Part shown: one piece after another, positions 53,587 to 61,528 of the stretch
Numbering within the stretch: the first letter of the stretch is position 1
Layout: each line of letters starts with the position of its first letter
Assembly (NCBI RefSeq): GCF_041080675.1
Contig: NZ_CP163520.1
Span: 6,601,501 to 6,665,500, forward strand
Length of the DNA stretch: 64,000 nucleotides
Direction of reading: 5' to 3'
Origin: Streptomyces sp. cg36
GTDB taxonomy: Bacteria; Actinomycetota; Actinomycetes; Streptomycetales; Streptomycetaceae
Program-made: the position numbers and the translations under genes
The notes under the pieces: generated by a model
The model's database searches: none
What the model was told of the DNA's origin: nothing
The model's input: the letters and a program-made list of their open reading frames with translations, nothing else

Positions 53587-55083
53587 ATGGCGCAGTGGAC
53601 CTCGGCGGTCGGGCCGGCACAGCTCGCCCGTCAGCTCAACGCACAGCAGCCCCGCCCGGCGGGCCCCGGCGCGCGCAAGCCGCCCGCCTACCGGGCGCTC
53701 GCCGACGGGATCCGGCTCCTGGTCCTGGAAGGGCGGGTTCCGGTCGCCGCCCGGCTGCCCGCCGAGCGGGAACTGGCCCTGGCGCTCTCGGTCAGCCGCA
53801 CCACCGTCGCCGCCGCCTACGAGGCGCTGCGCGGCGAGGGCTTCCTGGAGTCCCGCCGGGGCGCGGGCAGCTGGACGGCCGTCCCGGCGGGCAACCCGCT
53901 GCCCGCGCGCGGCCTCGAACCACTGCCGCCCGAGTCGCTCGGCTCGATGATCGACCTGGGGTGCGCGGCCCTGCCCGCGCCCGAGCCGTGGCTGACCCGC
54001 GCGGTCCAGGGCGCCCTGGAGGAGCTGCCGCCGTACGCGCACACCCACGGCGACTACCCGGCCGGGCTGCCCGCCCTGCGCCAGATGCTCGCCGAGCGCT
54101 ACACCGCGCGCGGCATCCCGACCATGCCCGAACAGATCATGGTCACCACCGGTGCCATGGGGGCGATCGACGCCATCTGTCATCTGTTCGCCGGTCGCGG
54201 CGAACGCATCGCCGTCGAGTCGCCCTCGTACGCCAACATCCTCCAGCTGATGCGCGAGGCAGGCGCCCGGCTGGTGCCGGTCGCCATGGCCGACAGCCTC
54301 GGCGGCTGGGACCTGCCCCGCTGGCGCCAGGTCCTGCGCGACTCCGCGCCCCGGCTCGCCTATGTGGTCGCCGACTTCCACAACCCGACCGGCGCGCTCG
54401 CCGACGAGGACCAGCGGCGCGCACTCGTCGACGCGGCCCGCTCGGCCGGGACCGTGCTGGTCGTGGACGAGACCATGTCCGAGCTGTGGCTCGACGACGT
54501 GGAGATGCCGCGTCCGGTCTGCGCGTTCGACCCGGCGGGCGCGACCGTGCTGACCGTCGGCTCCGCGAGCAAGGCGTTCTGGGCGGGCATGCGCATCGGC
54601 TGGGTGCGGGCGGCCCCCGATGTCATCCGCTCGCTGGTCGCCGCCCGCGCCTACGCCGACCTCGGCACCCCCGTCCTCGAACAGCTCGCCGTCAACTGGC
54701 TGATGGCCACCGGCGGTTGGGAACAGGCTGTCGGCCTGCGCCGCGACCAGGCCCGGGAGAACCGCGACGCACTGGTGGCGGCGGTCCGCCGGGAGCTGCC
54801 GGAGTGGGAGTTCGACGTACCGGTGGGCGGACTCACGCTCTGGGTGCGCACCGGCGGAGTCTCCGGCTCGCGGCTCGCGGAGGTGGGGGAGCGGGTCGGA
54901 GTACGGGTGCCGTCCGGGCCCCGCTTCGGCGTGGACGGCGCCTTCGAGGGGTACGTCCGGCTCCCCTTCACGGTCAGCGGCCCTGTCGCACAGGAGGCCG
55001 CGTCCCGACTGGCGGCGGCGGCCCGCCTGGTGGAACGGGGCGCGAGCGGCGGGGGAGAGTCGCCGCGGACGTTCGTGGCGTGA
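53587..55083 (+). CDS. MocR/GntR-type PLP-domain transcriptional regulator
   Basis: A 498-residue regulator made of an N-terminal GntR winged HTH (about 38-105, around RLPAERELALALSVSRTTVAAAYEAL) and a C-terminal fold type I aminotransferase-like domain. The PLP-binding Lys is Lys329 in GSASKAFWAG. VTTGAMGAIDAI and SPSYANILQLM are further PLP-fold blocks. It may bind PLP or an amine adduct as effector. ATG 53587 is used; the open frame upstream has no conservation. YczR-type: it sits divergent to a YczE-like gene. Confidence 0.9.
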   Translation: MAQWTSAVGPAQLARQLNAQQPRPAGPGARKPPAYRALADGIRLLVLEGRVPVAARLPAERELALALSVSRTTVAAAYEALRGEGFLESRRGAGSWTAVPAGNPLPARGLEPLPPESLGSMIDLGCAALPAPEPWLTRAVQGALEELPPYAHTHGDYPAGLPALRQMLAERYTARGIPTMPEQIMVTTGAMGAIDAICHLFAGRGERIAVESPSYANILQLMREAGARLVPVAMADSLGGWDLPRWRQVLRDSAPRLAYVVADFHNPTGALADEDQRRALVDAARSAGTVLVVDETMSELWLDDVEMPRPVCAFDPAGATVLTVGSASKAFWAGMRIGWVRAAPDVIRSLVAARAYADLGTPVLEQLAVNWLMATGGWEQAVGLRRDQARENRDALVAAVRRELPEWEFDVPVGGLTLWVRTGGVSGSRLAEVGERVGVRVPSGPRFGVDGAFEGYVRLPFTVSGPVAQEAASRLAAAARLVERGASGGGESPRTFVA

Positions 55084-55101
55084 GGTGGGGGACGGGTCGG
55101 G

Positions 55102-55311
55102 GATGACGGGTGTCAGATGACGAGTGTCAGATGACGGGTGTCAGATGACAGCTGTGCGATGGCAGCTGTGCGATGGCAGCTCCGCGATGGCAGCTCCGCG
55201 ATGGCAGCTGTGCGATGACAGTCGTCAGGTGTCAGGTGAGCGATGTCTGATGCCGGATGTCAGGTGTCGGGTGACGACTGGGCGATGACAGCCGTCAGAT
55301 GACGGCTGTCA
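55102..55311. repeat. 14-bp tandem repeat array, 15 units
   Basis: Fifteen consecutive 14-bp units, consensus GATGACAGCTGTCA with variation (for example GATGACGGGTGTCA, GATGGCAGCTCCGC), fill the gap between convergent mocR-type and FtsK-like genes. Units 6 and 7 are identical, and so are 1 and 3. The array length (210 bp) and unit length exclude coding. It is a minisatellite likely to vary in copy number. Confidence 0.9.
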
Positions 55312-55341
55312 GATAGCAATAGACGTCATCTGACAGCCGTC
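55301..55341. terminator. hairpin at end of 14-bp repeat array
   Basis: GACGGCTGTCAGAT (55301-55314) pairs exactly with ATCTGACAGCCGTC (55328-55341), a 14-bp stem with a 13-nt loop, just before the stop of the FtsK-like minus-strand gene. It can terminate that transcript and maybe mocR. Confidence 0.6.
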
Positions 55342-55358
55342 CCGCCCGCAGCCGCGCC

Positions 55359-56912
55359 TCACCCCTCCGCCGGTACCGCCTCCTGGCAGGGTGTCGCCTC
55401 CACCGGGAGTTCGCGCTCGGGGAGGAGGTCGAGGACCGCCTGGCGGTGGGCCTCGCTGGTGGCGTCGTCGTACGGGTCCGGCGTCGCCGGGACCTGGAGG
55501 CGCAGTACGGGTCCGCCGCCGAGCCGGGCGTAGCCGCGGCCGGGCGGGACGGTGGCGGTCGGGGTGGTGTGCGGCGGGGCGCCCAGGACGGCTTCGGCCT
55601 GGCCCGGGGTGGTCGGGCCGAGCACCACGCGTGCGCGGGTGTGCGTACGGACCGGCTCGGTCAGCGCGTCCAGGCTGTCGAACTGTTCCGCCACCACCAC
55701 CGTGACCCCCGCCGCCCGGCCGTGCCGCAGCGGTGTCTGGAGCAGTTGCTGGGGGTCGGGGCGGCCGTCGGCGGCGGCGAGGTGCCCGAAGACGCTCGGC
55801 CGGTCGAGCAGGATCCACAGCGGACGCTTGATGTCGTCCGGGGCGGGCTGACCGGTCTGGCGGGCGCGGTTGGCGGCGATGAGACGGCGTTCGGTCTCGT
55901 GCGCCGCCCACTCCAGGGTGGCCAGCGCCCCGGCGAGGCCGCACTCGACGGCCAGGACGCCCCGGCGCCCGGTCAGACAGGCGTACTCGCCGGTGCCGCT
56001 GCCCTCGACCACCAGCAGGTCGCCGTGCTGGAGCACTTGGAGGGCGATGGAGCGGAGCAGGTTGGTGGTGCCGCTGCCGGGTTCGCCGACGACCAGCAGA
56101 TGCGGCTCGGTGGAGCGCGGGCCGGTGCGCCAGACCGCCGGCGGCGCGTCCCGTACGTCGTCGCCGTCGGCGACCGGCACGGTCCGCTGCACCGCGTCGG
56201 GGTCGGTGAAGCCGAGGACGGTCTCACCGGGCCCGGCGACGAAGCGCTGGGCGGCGATCGTGGTGGGGAGCGCGTCGAGGACGCGCATGACGAGCTGGTT
56301 GCCGGCCTCGTCCCACTCGAACCGGTACTCCCGGCCGCGCCCGGACTTGGCGTGCAGCAACTGCTCGATCCGGGCGCGCGCCTCGGGCTCGCCGTCCGGG
56401 AAGTACGCGGGGTAGCGGATCAGGAGGCGGGTGACCCGGCCGTCGTCGTCGAACTCGTACTCGCCGAGCGCCGCCGCCCACTCCCCGCCGTGGGCGAACA
56501 GGGGGCTGGGATCCTCCGGCACCGAGAAGTACGGCACGAGGGCCTCGTAGAGGGCCTGGAGGCGGCCCAGCTCCGCCTCGTCCGGGCCGGTCTTGACGGG
56601 GGTGCGTTCGCGGCCCTGCCAGGCGGCCGCGGCCATCACCGTGATCAGGGCGAGCAGCGGCCCGTACGGGATGAGCGCGACCACCAGGACCACGGCCGCC
56701 ACCAGGAACAGCGCGGGACCACGCCGTTCCTTGGGCGTGGCGGCCCACCGGCCGCGCAGGGCGGCGGCGATCAGCCGCAGTCCGCGGCTGACGGTGATGA
56801 GCGGATGGAGGACGTCGGTGGCACTGTCGGCGGCCGTGCGCGCGATCTCGCGACTGCGGGCGATCGGAACGCTGGTGCTGCTCAGAATGCGGGGAAGCGG
56901 TCGCCGGGCCAC
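55359..56912 (-). CDS. FtsK/SpoIIIE-like membrane protein with altered Walker A
   Basis: A 517-residue protein. Two TM helices (about residues 60-100, FLVAAVVLVVALIPYGPLLALITVMAAAA) anchor it; a cytoplasmic mid-domain with many acidic residues follows (120-230), then a RecA/FtsK-like domain. Its Walker A reads GEPGSGTTN, with Thr282 at the place of the ATP-binding Lys; Walker B-like LWILLDRPSV is present. It is related to streptomycete membrane proteins near the spd/tra type, but the missing Lys argues against normal ATPase activity. GTG 56910-56912 has AGGAG seven bases upstream. A small membrane protein gene lies immediately upstream, 37 bp away. Confidence 0.7.
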   Translation of the reverse strand: MARRPLPRILSSTSVPIARSREIARTAADSATDVLHPLITVSRGLRLIAAALRGRWAATPKERRGPALFLVAAVVLVVALIPYGPLLALITVMAAAAWQGRERTPVKTGPDEAELGRLQALYEALVPYFSVPEDPSPLFAHGGEWAAALGEYEFDDDGRVTRLLIRYPAYFPDGEPEARARIEQLLHAKSGRGREYRFEWDEAGNQLVMRVLDALPTTIAAQRFVAGPGETVLGFTDPDAVQRTVPVADGDDVRDAPPAVWRTGPRSTEPHLLVVGEPGSGTTNLLRSIALQVLQHGDLLVVEGSGTGEYACLTGRRGVLAVECGLAGALATLEWAAHETERRLIAANRARQTGQPAPDDIKRPLWILLDRPSVFGHLAAADGRPDPQQLLQTPLRHGRAAGVTVVVAEQFDSLDALTEPVRTHTRARVVLGPTTPGQAEAVLGAPPHTTPTATVPPGRGYARLGGGPVLRLQVPATPDPYDDATSEAHRQAVLDLLPERELPVEATPCQEAVPAEG

Positions 56913-56949
56913 GTCGGTCTCCTGTGGGGGTGGTGGGGACTGCGGGAGG

Positions 56950-57144
56950 TCAGAACTTGATCCCGCCCAGCAGGCTTGCGAGGCTCTGGCCTCCGGCCTT
57001 GATGCTCGGGGCGATCGCGGTGCCCGCCAGATAGAAGCCGAAGAGGGCGCAGACCATGGCGTGCGACGCCTTGAGGCCGTCCTTCCTGAAGAACAGGAAG
57101 ACGATGATGCCGAGCAGGACCACACCTGAGATGGACAGGATCAT
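56950..57144 (-). CDS. small two-TM membrane protein
   Basis: A 64-residue protein with two predicted TM helices (SISGVVLLGIIVFLFF; and MVCALFGFYLAGTAIA) joined by a short positive loop RKDGLKASHA. ATG 57142-57144 follows AGGAGAACTCCTC. It is transcribed just before the FtsK-like gene and probably works with it. Similar small membrane proteins accompany plasmid transfer genes, but there is no transfer locus here. Function unknown. Confidence 0.65.
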   Translation of the reverse strand: MILSISGVVLLGIIVFLFFRKDGLKASHAMVCALFGFYLAGTAIAPSIKAGGQSLASLLGGIKF

Positions 57145-57468
57145 GAGGAGTTCTCCTGGTAGAGGGGGACAGTCACCATGAGTTCTTCCAGGATCACAGG
57201 AAGTATCTATGTGATAAAAGCTGCAATCGGGTGAAATTCTCTGATTTTCACTGGAGTGGCGGATACGAAACCGGCTTCCGGGCGGCACACTGTGCGCCCG
57301 CCGGGCCGGTTGTCGTCACCCGCGGTGAGCTTTGCCCCGGGAGGGTCGAGTCATGTCGGTGCCACGGGCAGTACCCTGTCGATTCACTCGTACGGCGCTT
57401 TAGTCGTACGTGCCAGGTCAGAGGCGTTCTCGCGGGCGCCGTACGCGGTGTGAAAGGCGGTCCGTCCG
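57145..57468. other. 324-bp intergenic region with A/T-rich operator-like palindrome
   Basis: No gene. Positions 57200-57255 are unusually A/T-rich for this DNA. GTGAAA (57231-57236) and TTTCAC (57246-57251) form an inverted repeat with 9-bp spacer, an operator candidate for the divergent small-membrane/FtsK-like and ankyrin genes. The ankyrin ribosome binding site AAGGCGG is at 57453-57459. Confidence 0.5.
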
Positions 57469-57861
57469 ATGAGCGATGCCCTCGATCCCGAGGTGGTCGA
57501 GCTGGCGGCCAAGATCTTCGATCTGGCGCGCCGGGGTGAGACCGAGGCGCTCGTCGCGTACGTGGACGCGGGCGTCTCCCCGGACCTCACCAACGACAAG
57601 GGCGACACCCTCGTCATGCTGGCCGCGTACCACGGGCACGCGGAGGCGGTCTCCGCGCTCCTCGCGCGCGGGGCGGCGGCGGACCGCGCCAACGACCGGG
57701 GGCAGACGCCGCTCGCCGGGGCGGTGTTCAAGGGCGAGGACGCGGTGATCAAGGCGCTGCTGGCCGGCGGAGCCGATCCTTCCGCCGGGACGCCGTCTGC
57801 GGTCGACACCGCACGCATGTTCGGGAAGACCGAACTGCTCGCACTCTTCGGCGACCACTGA
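57469..57861 (+). CDS. ankyrin repeat protein
   Basis: A 130-residue cytoplasmic protein of ankyrin repeats: after a short helical cap there are about three repeats, with DKGDTLVMLAAYHGHAEAVSALLARGAAADRANDRGQTPLAGAVFKGEDAVIKALLAGGADP over conserved positions. Such repeats bind protein partners. It is followed by a HEAT-repeat protein on the same strand after 259 bp, so the two may be scaffold partners. No enzymatic domain. Confidence 0.87.
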   Translation: MSDALDPEVVELAAKIFDLARRGETEALVAYVDAGVSPDLTNDKGDTLVMLAAYHGHAEAVSALLARGAAADRANDRGQTPLAGAVFKGEDAVIKALLAGGADPSAGTPSAVDTARMFGKTELLALFGDH

Positions 57862-58009
57862 GGTTTGCGCCGGGCACGCCCTGCGTACCTGGTGAGAGGG
57901 GCTCGGAAATGTGGTCGCGGTGGCGAAATGCCTGGGTCATCATGACGACGAGCCCCCTTCACCAGGGGCAGGGCCCTTAATCGGGGGCCACACGACGAGA
58001 GGCAGGAAG

Positions 58010-58069
58010 ATGGCTCACAACAAGCGGAAGACGGCGGACGGCCGAACATGTTGGCGCGCGGCCTACTAG
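58010..58069 (+). CDS. 19-codon mini-ORF, possible leader peptide
   Basis: ATG 58010 opens MAHNKRKTADGRTCWRAAY, then TAG. GAGAGG precedes it at six bases. It lies 51 bp before the HEAT gene start and could be a leader peptide, or chance. Short Cys- or Trp-containing leaders are known in streptomycetes, but I do not recognise this one. Confidence 0.25.
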   Translation: MAHNKRKTADGRTCWRAAY

Positions 58070-58120
58070 GGCACGGCACGGATCCCGGTTGCGTCGACAG
58101 CTTGATGTGAGGCTATTTTC

Positions 58121-59539
58121 ATGTTTGATCCAGTCATAGCGCCGAGCGGCACCTTGCTCGGCCTGCTGCAAAGGGGCCGCGGCGACGGCACCCTGCACGC
58201 GCTGGCGGCCCCCCGCCCCGAGGCCCTGGCGGCCCTGAACCACTGTGTACTGAGCGACCCCCGCCACGACTGGCAGGTGGAGAACCGGTCCCTGTACTAC
58301 GCGCGCCTGTATCTGGATCTCGACGGCGGACTCGGCGACATCGAGGCCCATCTCTTCGGCGCCGGGGACGTCCTGGACGCCGACGAGCACCGCACGGGTC
58401 TCGCGCTGGCCGTCCTGGGCCACCTCGCCTCGTACGGCAGGGACGACGCCCTGCTGCTCCTGCGGCGGTACGCCGCGCACGGCGCCAACTGGGCCTGGGC
58501 CCTGGACGAGCTGGCCCTGCGGGACGACGACGCGGGCCTGCGCGCCCTCGCCGAGCCCGTCCTGGCCCGCTTCCCCGGTACGCCCGAGGGCGACGCCGAG
58601 CTCGCGGCCACCGTCCGGGACGCGTTCGAGCCCCGGCCCTGGCGGCTGTGGGCCGAGGACACCCGCGACGCGGTGGGCGCCCGGGTGCGCGCCGCCCAGG
58701 AAACCGGGTCCTTCGACCGCTGGCAGCGCCAGCTGAGTCCGTCCGGACCCCGGCCGGGCTGGAGCGTCACGGCCGTCTTCGACTGGGCCCAGGAGGGCCT
58801 GGAGCGCGGCGCCGATCTGGCGCTGCCCGCCGCCCGCTGCCTGGGCGCGGTGGCGGGGCCCGACGACCGCGAGCTGATCGTGGAGGCCGCACGCGCCGGC
58901 GCGGACGGCGCCCGGTGCGCCGCCCTGCACTACCTCGCCGAGTCACGCGACCCGCGCGTGCTCGACCTCGTCGAGGCGGCCATGGCGGGCGGCTCGCGTA
59001 CCGTCGCCGAGGCCGCCGTCCTCGCCTTCGAGCGGATGTGCGGGCCCGAGGCCGTCGACCGGGCGCGCGGCTGGGTGCACCGGCCGGACGCGCTGGGCGC
59101 CGCCGCCGCGGGCGTGCTCGCCTGCCGGGGCGAGGCCGAGGACGCCCAGCTGGTGCTCGGCGCACTGCGCGAGTGCGTGCGCTCCGAAGGGCCCGACGCG
59201 CCCCTGCTGCGCCCCCTGGTCGACGGGAGCGCACGGCTCGGCATCGGCTGCGCCGCACCCGTACTGCGCCACCTCTACCGCGAGACCGCCTCCTCCGAAC
59301 TGCGCGGCCGTACCGCCCGCGCCCTCGCGGCCACCGACCCCTCCTTCGCCACCGGCTTCGCCGTCGAGTGCCTGTGGGACTGCGAGGAGACCACCCGGGA
59401 AGTGGCCGCCCAGTACGCGGAGCTGGTCGACGCGCGCGTGGCCGAGCGGCTGCGCCGGCTCGCCGACGACCCGGCCGAGGAGGCCGAGGTCCAGAGCGCG
59501 ATCCACAACCGGATGGGCCCGGACGCACCGGCGATATGA
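58121..59539 (+). CDS. HEAT-repeat domain protein
   Basis: A 472-residue helical protein with HEAT/PBS-lyase-type repeats mainly in the C-terminal half (for example ARCAALHYLAESRDPRVLDLVEAAMA; GRTARALAATDPSFATGFAVECLWD). The N-terminal half has similar helix pairs but is less regular (LALAVLGHLASYGRDDALLLLRRYAAHG). ATG 58121. No enzyme motif or TM segment. Probably a protein-binding scaffold. It is the likely partner of the adjacent ankyrin protein, an inference from position. Confidence 0.78.
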   Translation: MFDPVIAPSGTLLGLLQRGRGDGTLHALAAPRPEALAALNHCVLSDPRHDWQVENRSLYYARLYLDLDGGLGDIEAHLFGAGDVLDADEHRTGLALAVLGHLASYGRDDALLLLRRYAAHGANWAWALDELALRDDDAGLRALAEPVLARFPGTPEGDAELAATVRDAFEPRPWRLWAEDTRDAVGARVRAAQETGSFDRWQRQLSPSGPRPGWSVTAVFDWAQEGLERGADLALPAARCLGAVAGPDDRELIVEAARAGADGARCAALHYLAESRDPRVLDLVEAAMAGGSRTVAEAAVLAFERMCGPEAVDRARGWVHRPDALGAAAAGVLACRGEAEDAQLVLGALRECVRSEGPDAPLLRPLVDGSARLGIGCAAPVLRHLYRETASSELRGRTARALAATDPSFATGFAVECLWDCEETTREVAAQYAELVDARVAERLRRLADDPAEEAEVQSAIHNRMGPDAPAI

Positions 59540-59606
59540 CCCGGCACGGCTGACGGGAGGGGGCGGCGCGCCCCTCCGCCCGCCCGCTGCCGCGGGGCCC
59601 CGCGCT

Positions 59607-59846
59607 GGTCGCGGACGCGCCCCGAGCGCGGGCGTGCCCCGGTCGTAGAAGGGCCCGGAGCGTGGGCGTGCCCCGGTCGTAGATGCGCCCCGAGTGCAGG
59701 CGTGCCTCGCCCGGAGGCGCGCCCCAGCCACGGACGCGTTTCGGTGGCAGACGTGCCCCGAGCGCATACGTGCCCCGGCCGGAGATGAGCCTGGGCACAG
59801 ACGTACCCCGGCCGTGGACGCGTCCCCGGCGCAGACGTCTGCGCCC
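59607..59846. repeat. 17-bp tandem repeat array, about 14 units
   Basis: Consecutive 17-bp units with the pattern G(G/A)(T/G)CG..GACG(C/T)GCCCC run from 59607; 59607-59793 is eleven exact-length units, then 16-, 18- and about 19-bp units. Early units alternate between a GGTCG and a GAGCG type, giving a 34-bp higher-order period. The gap is between the convergent HEAT and pxpC genes. No coding sense. Confidence 0.88.
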
Positions 59847-59969
59847 GCCACCGCGTGCGACACCACCACGCACCCGACCCCGTGCGCCGTCGAGGCGCTC
59901 GGGGAAGCGCTCGTCGCTGTGCCGCGCGCCCCCTGGAGCGGCGCGGCCGGGCCCGCCGACGCGCGGAGG

Positions 59970-60872
59970 CTACGGGGCCGTTGTGGGCCCCGGGCGCACC
60001 ACAACGCGCCCGCGCACCGGCACGAACCGGACCGGAGTGCCGGGTGCGGCCTGTGCGGCGGCGGGCAGGTCGCGCTCGTCGACCACCCCCACCACCGGAT
60101 AGCCGCCGGTCGTGGGGTGGTCGGCCAGGAACACCACCGGGCGCCCGTCCGGCGGCACCTGGACCGCGCCCAGGACCATGCCCTCGCTGGGCAGTTCGCC
60201 CGGCACGGCCCGCTCCAGGGCCGGGCCCTCGGTGCGCAGCCCGATCCGGTTGCTGGCGGGGGAGACCCGGTAGCGGCCGGTGGCGAGCGTGCGCAGCGCG
60301 TCCGGACCGAACCAGTCCCGGCGGGGCCCCGGCAGGAGGCGCAGGATCAGCTCCTCGGGCGGGCCGGGCGCGGGCGCCGCGTCCACGCGCGCGTGGACGC
60401 CGCTGGGGCGCCCCAGCGGCAGGACCGCGCCGTCGCGCAGCGGCGCCGGGCCCAGCCCCGAGAGCAGATCGGTGGCGCGGCTGCCGAGGACCGGGTCGAC
60501 CGTGATCCCCCCGGCGAACGCCACGTACGAACGCACCCCCCGCACCGCCGCGCCGATGTCGAGGACGGCGCCCCCGGGCACCCGTACCAGCGCGCCCCAC
60601 GCCACCGGGCGGCCGTCGACCGCCACCGGGCAGGGGGCCCCGGTCACGGCCGCGGTGACGTCCCGGCGCGGGCGCACCGCGCAGCCGGTCAGCGTGGTCT
60701 CCAGGACGGCCGCGTCCGGTGCGTTGCCGGTCAGCCGGTTGGCCAGGCGGCTCGCGGGCGGATCGAGCGCGCCGGACCGGCCCACCCCGAGGTGCGCGTA
60801 TCCGGGCCGGCCCGCGTCCTGCACGGTGGTGAGCGCCCCGGCCCGTACGACCCACAGGGCCCCGTCCGTCAT
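59970..60872 (-). CDS. pxpC: 5-oxoprolinase subunit PxpC
   Basis: Large catalytic partner of the bacterial ATP-dependent 5-oxoprolinase PxpABC, converting 5-oxoproline to glutamate. The 300-residue protein belongs to the biotin-dependent carboxyltransferase-like family. Motifs: TTVQDAGRPGYAHLGV with Asp-Ala-Gly-Arg, ASRLANRLTGNAPDAAVLE, GGITVDPVLGSRATD and the late VLGAVQVPPDGRPVVFLADHPTTGGYP. ATG 60870-60872 overlaps the pxpB stop (ATGA). Confidence 0.94.
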   Translation of the reverse strand: MTDGALWVVRAGALTTVQDAGRPGYAHLGVGRSGALDPPASRLANRLTGNAPDAAVLETTLTGCAVRPRRDVTAAVTGAPCPVAVDGRPVAWGALVRVPGGAVLDIGAAVRGVRSYVAFAGGITVDPVLGSRATDLLSGLGPAPLRDGAVLPLGRPSGVHARVDAAPAPGPPEELILRLLPGPRRDWFGPDALRTLATGRYRVSPASNRIGLRTEGPALERAVPGELPSEGMVLGAVQVPPDGRPVVFLADHPTTGGYPVVGVVDERDLPAAAQAAPGTPVRFVPVRGRVVVRPGPTTAP

Positions 60873-61528
60873 GCGCGCTCCTCGACGAACCGCACCCGGG
60901 TCCCCGGTGCGAGGAGCGCGGCGGGCTCCCTCGCCGGATCCCACAGCACGGCGTCGGTGCGGCCCACCAGCTGCCAGCCGCCGGGGGAGGAGCGCGGGTA
61001 GACACCGGTGTACGGCCCCGCGAGGGCCACCGAACCCGCCGGGACGGCGGTCCTCGGGGTGGCCCGGCGGGGCACGGAGTAGCGCTCGGGCAGCCCCGTC
61101 AGATAGCCGAAGCCGGGCGCGAAGCCGCAGAAGGCCACCCGGAACTCGGCCGCGCTGTGCAGGCGTACCGCCGCCTCCGGCGACATGCCCCACCCGGCCG
61201 CGACCTCGGCCAGGTCCGGGCCGTCGTAGCGGACCGGGATCTCCACCGAGGCGCCCCGGTCGGCGGGCGGCGGCGGGATCCGCCAGCCGGGCAGCTGGAC
61301 CGCCAGGCGCGCGGGGTCTTCGAGGCCGTCGAGCAGGACGGTCCGGGCCGCCGGGACGATCTCGCGCACGGCGGGCAGGGTGCCCTCGGCACGGCGGCGC
61401 AGCAGCTCGGCGTGGAGCGCCTCGGCCTGCGCGCCGTCCGCCAGCTCGATCAGGAGCGCGTGGTCGCCGACGGGCAGGGTGCGCAGTGCCACAGGGCGCG
61501 GCGCGGGCGCCGGTTCGGCGGGGCTCAT
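60869..61528 (-). CDS. pxpB: 5-oxoprolinase subunit PxpB
   Basis: A 219-residue subunit of 5-oxoprolinase, KipI-like. Motifs: LPVGDHALLIELAD near the N-terminus, then VEIPVRYDGPDL, and the conserved AFCGFAPGFGYLTGLP with the following RAATPRTAVPAGSVALAGPYTGVYP-type block. It overlaps pxpA and pxpC by four bases each (ATGA), so all three are made together. With PxpC it forms the catalytic pair; PxpA is the third part. Confidence 0.94.
   Translation of the reverse strand: MSPAEPAPAPRPVALRTLPVGDHALLIELADGAQAEALHAELLRRRAEGTLPAVREIVPAARTVLLDGLEDPARLAVQLPGWRIPPPPADRGASVEIPVRYDGPDLAEVAAGWGMSPEAAVRLHSAAEFRVAFCGFAPGFGYLTGLPERYSVPRRATPRTAVPAGSVALAGPYTGVYPRSSPGGWQLVGRTDAVLWDPAREPAALLAPGTRVRFVEERA

Noticed and set aside
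55102..55311. CRISPR array
   Set aside because: The 14-bp units follow each other directly with no unique spacers and no cas genes nearby.
56950..57144. Part of an integrated conjugative element (spd-like gene)
   Set aside because: No integrase, replication initiator, att repeats or tRNA gene are visible around it, so a mobile element cannot be supported.
59607..59846. Repeat-containing small protein in minus frame
   Set aside because: A 17-bp unit shifts frame every repeat, the translation is Arg/Pro/Gly-rich noise and there is no ribosome binding site.
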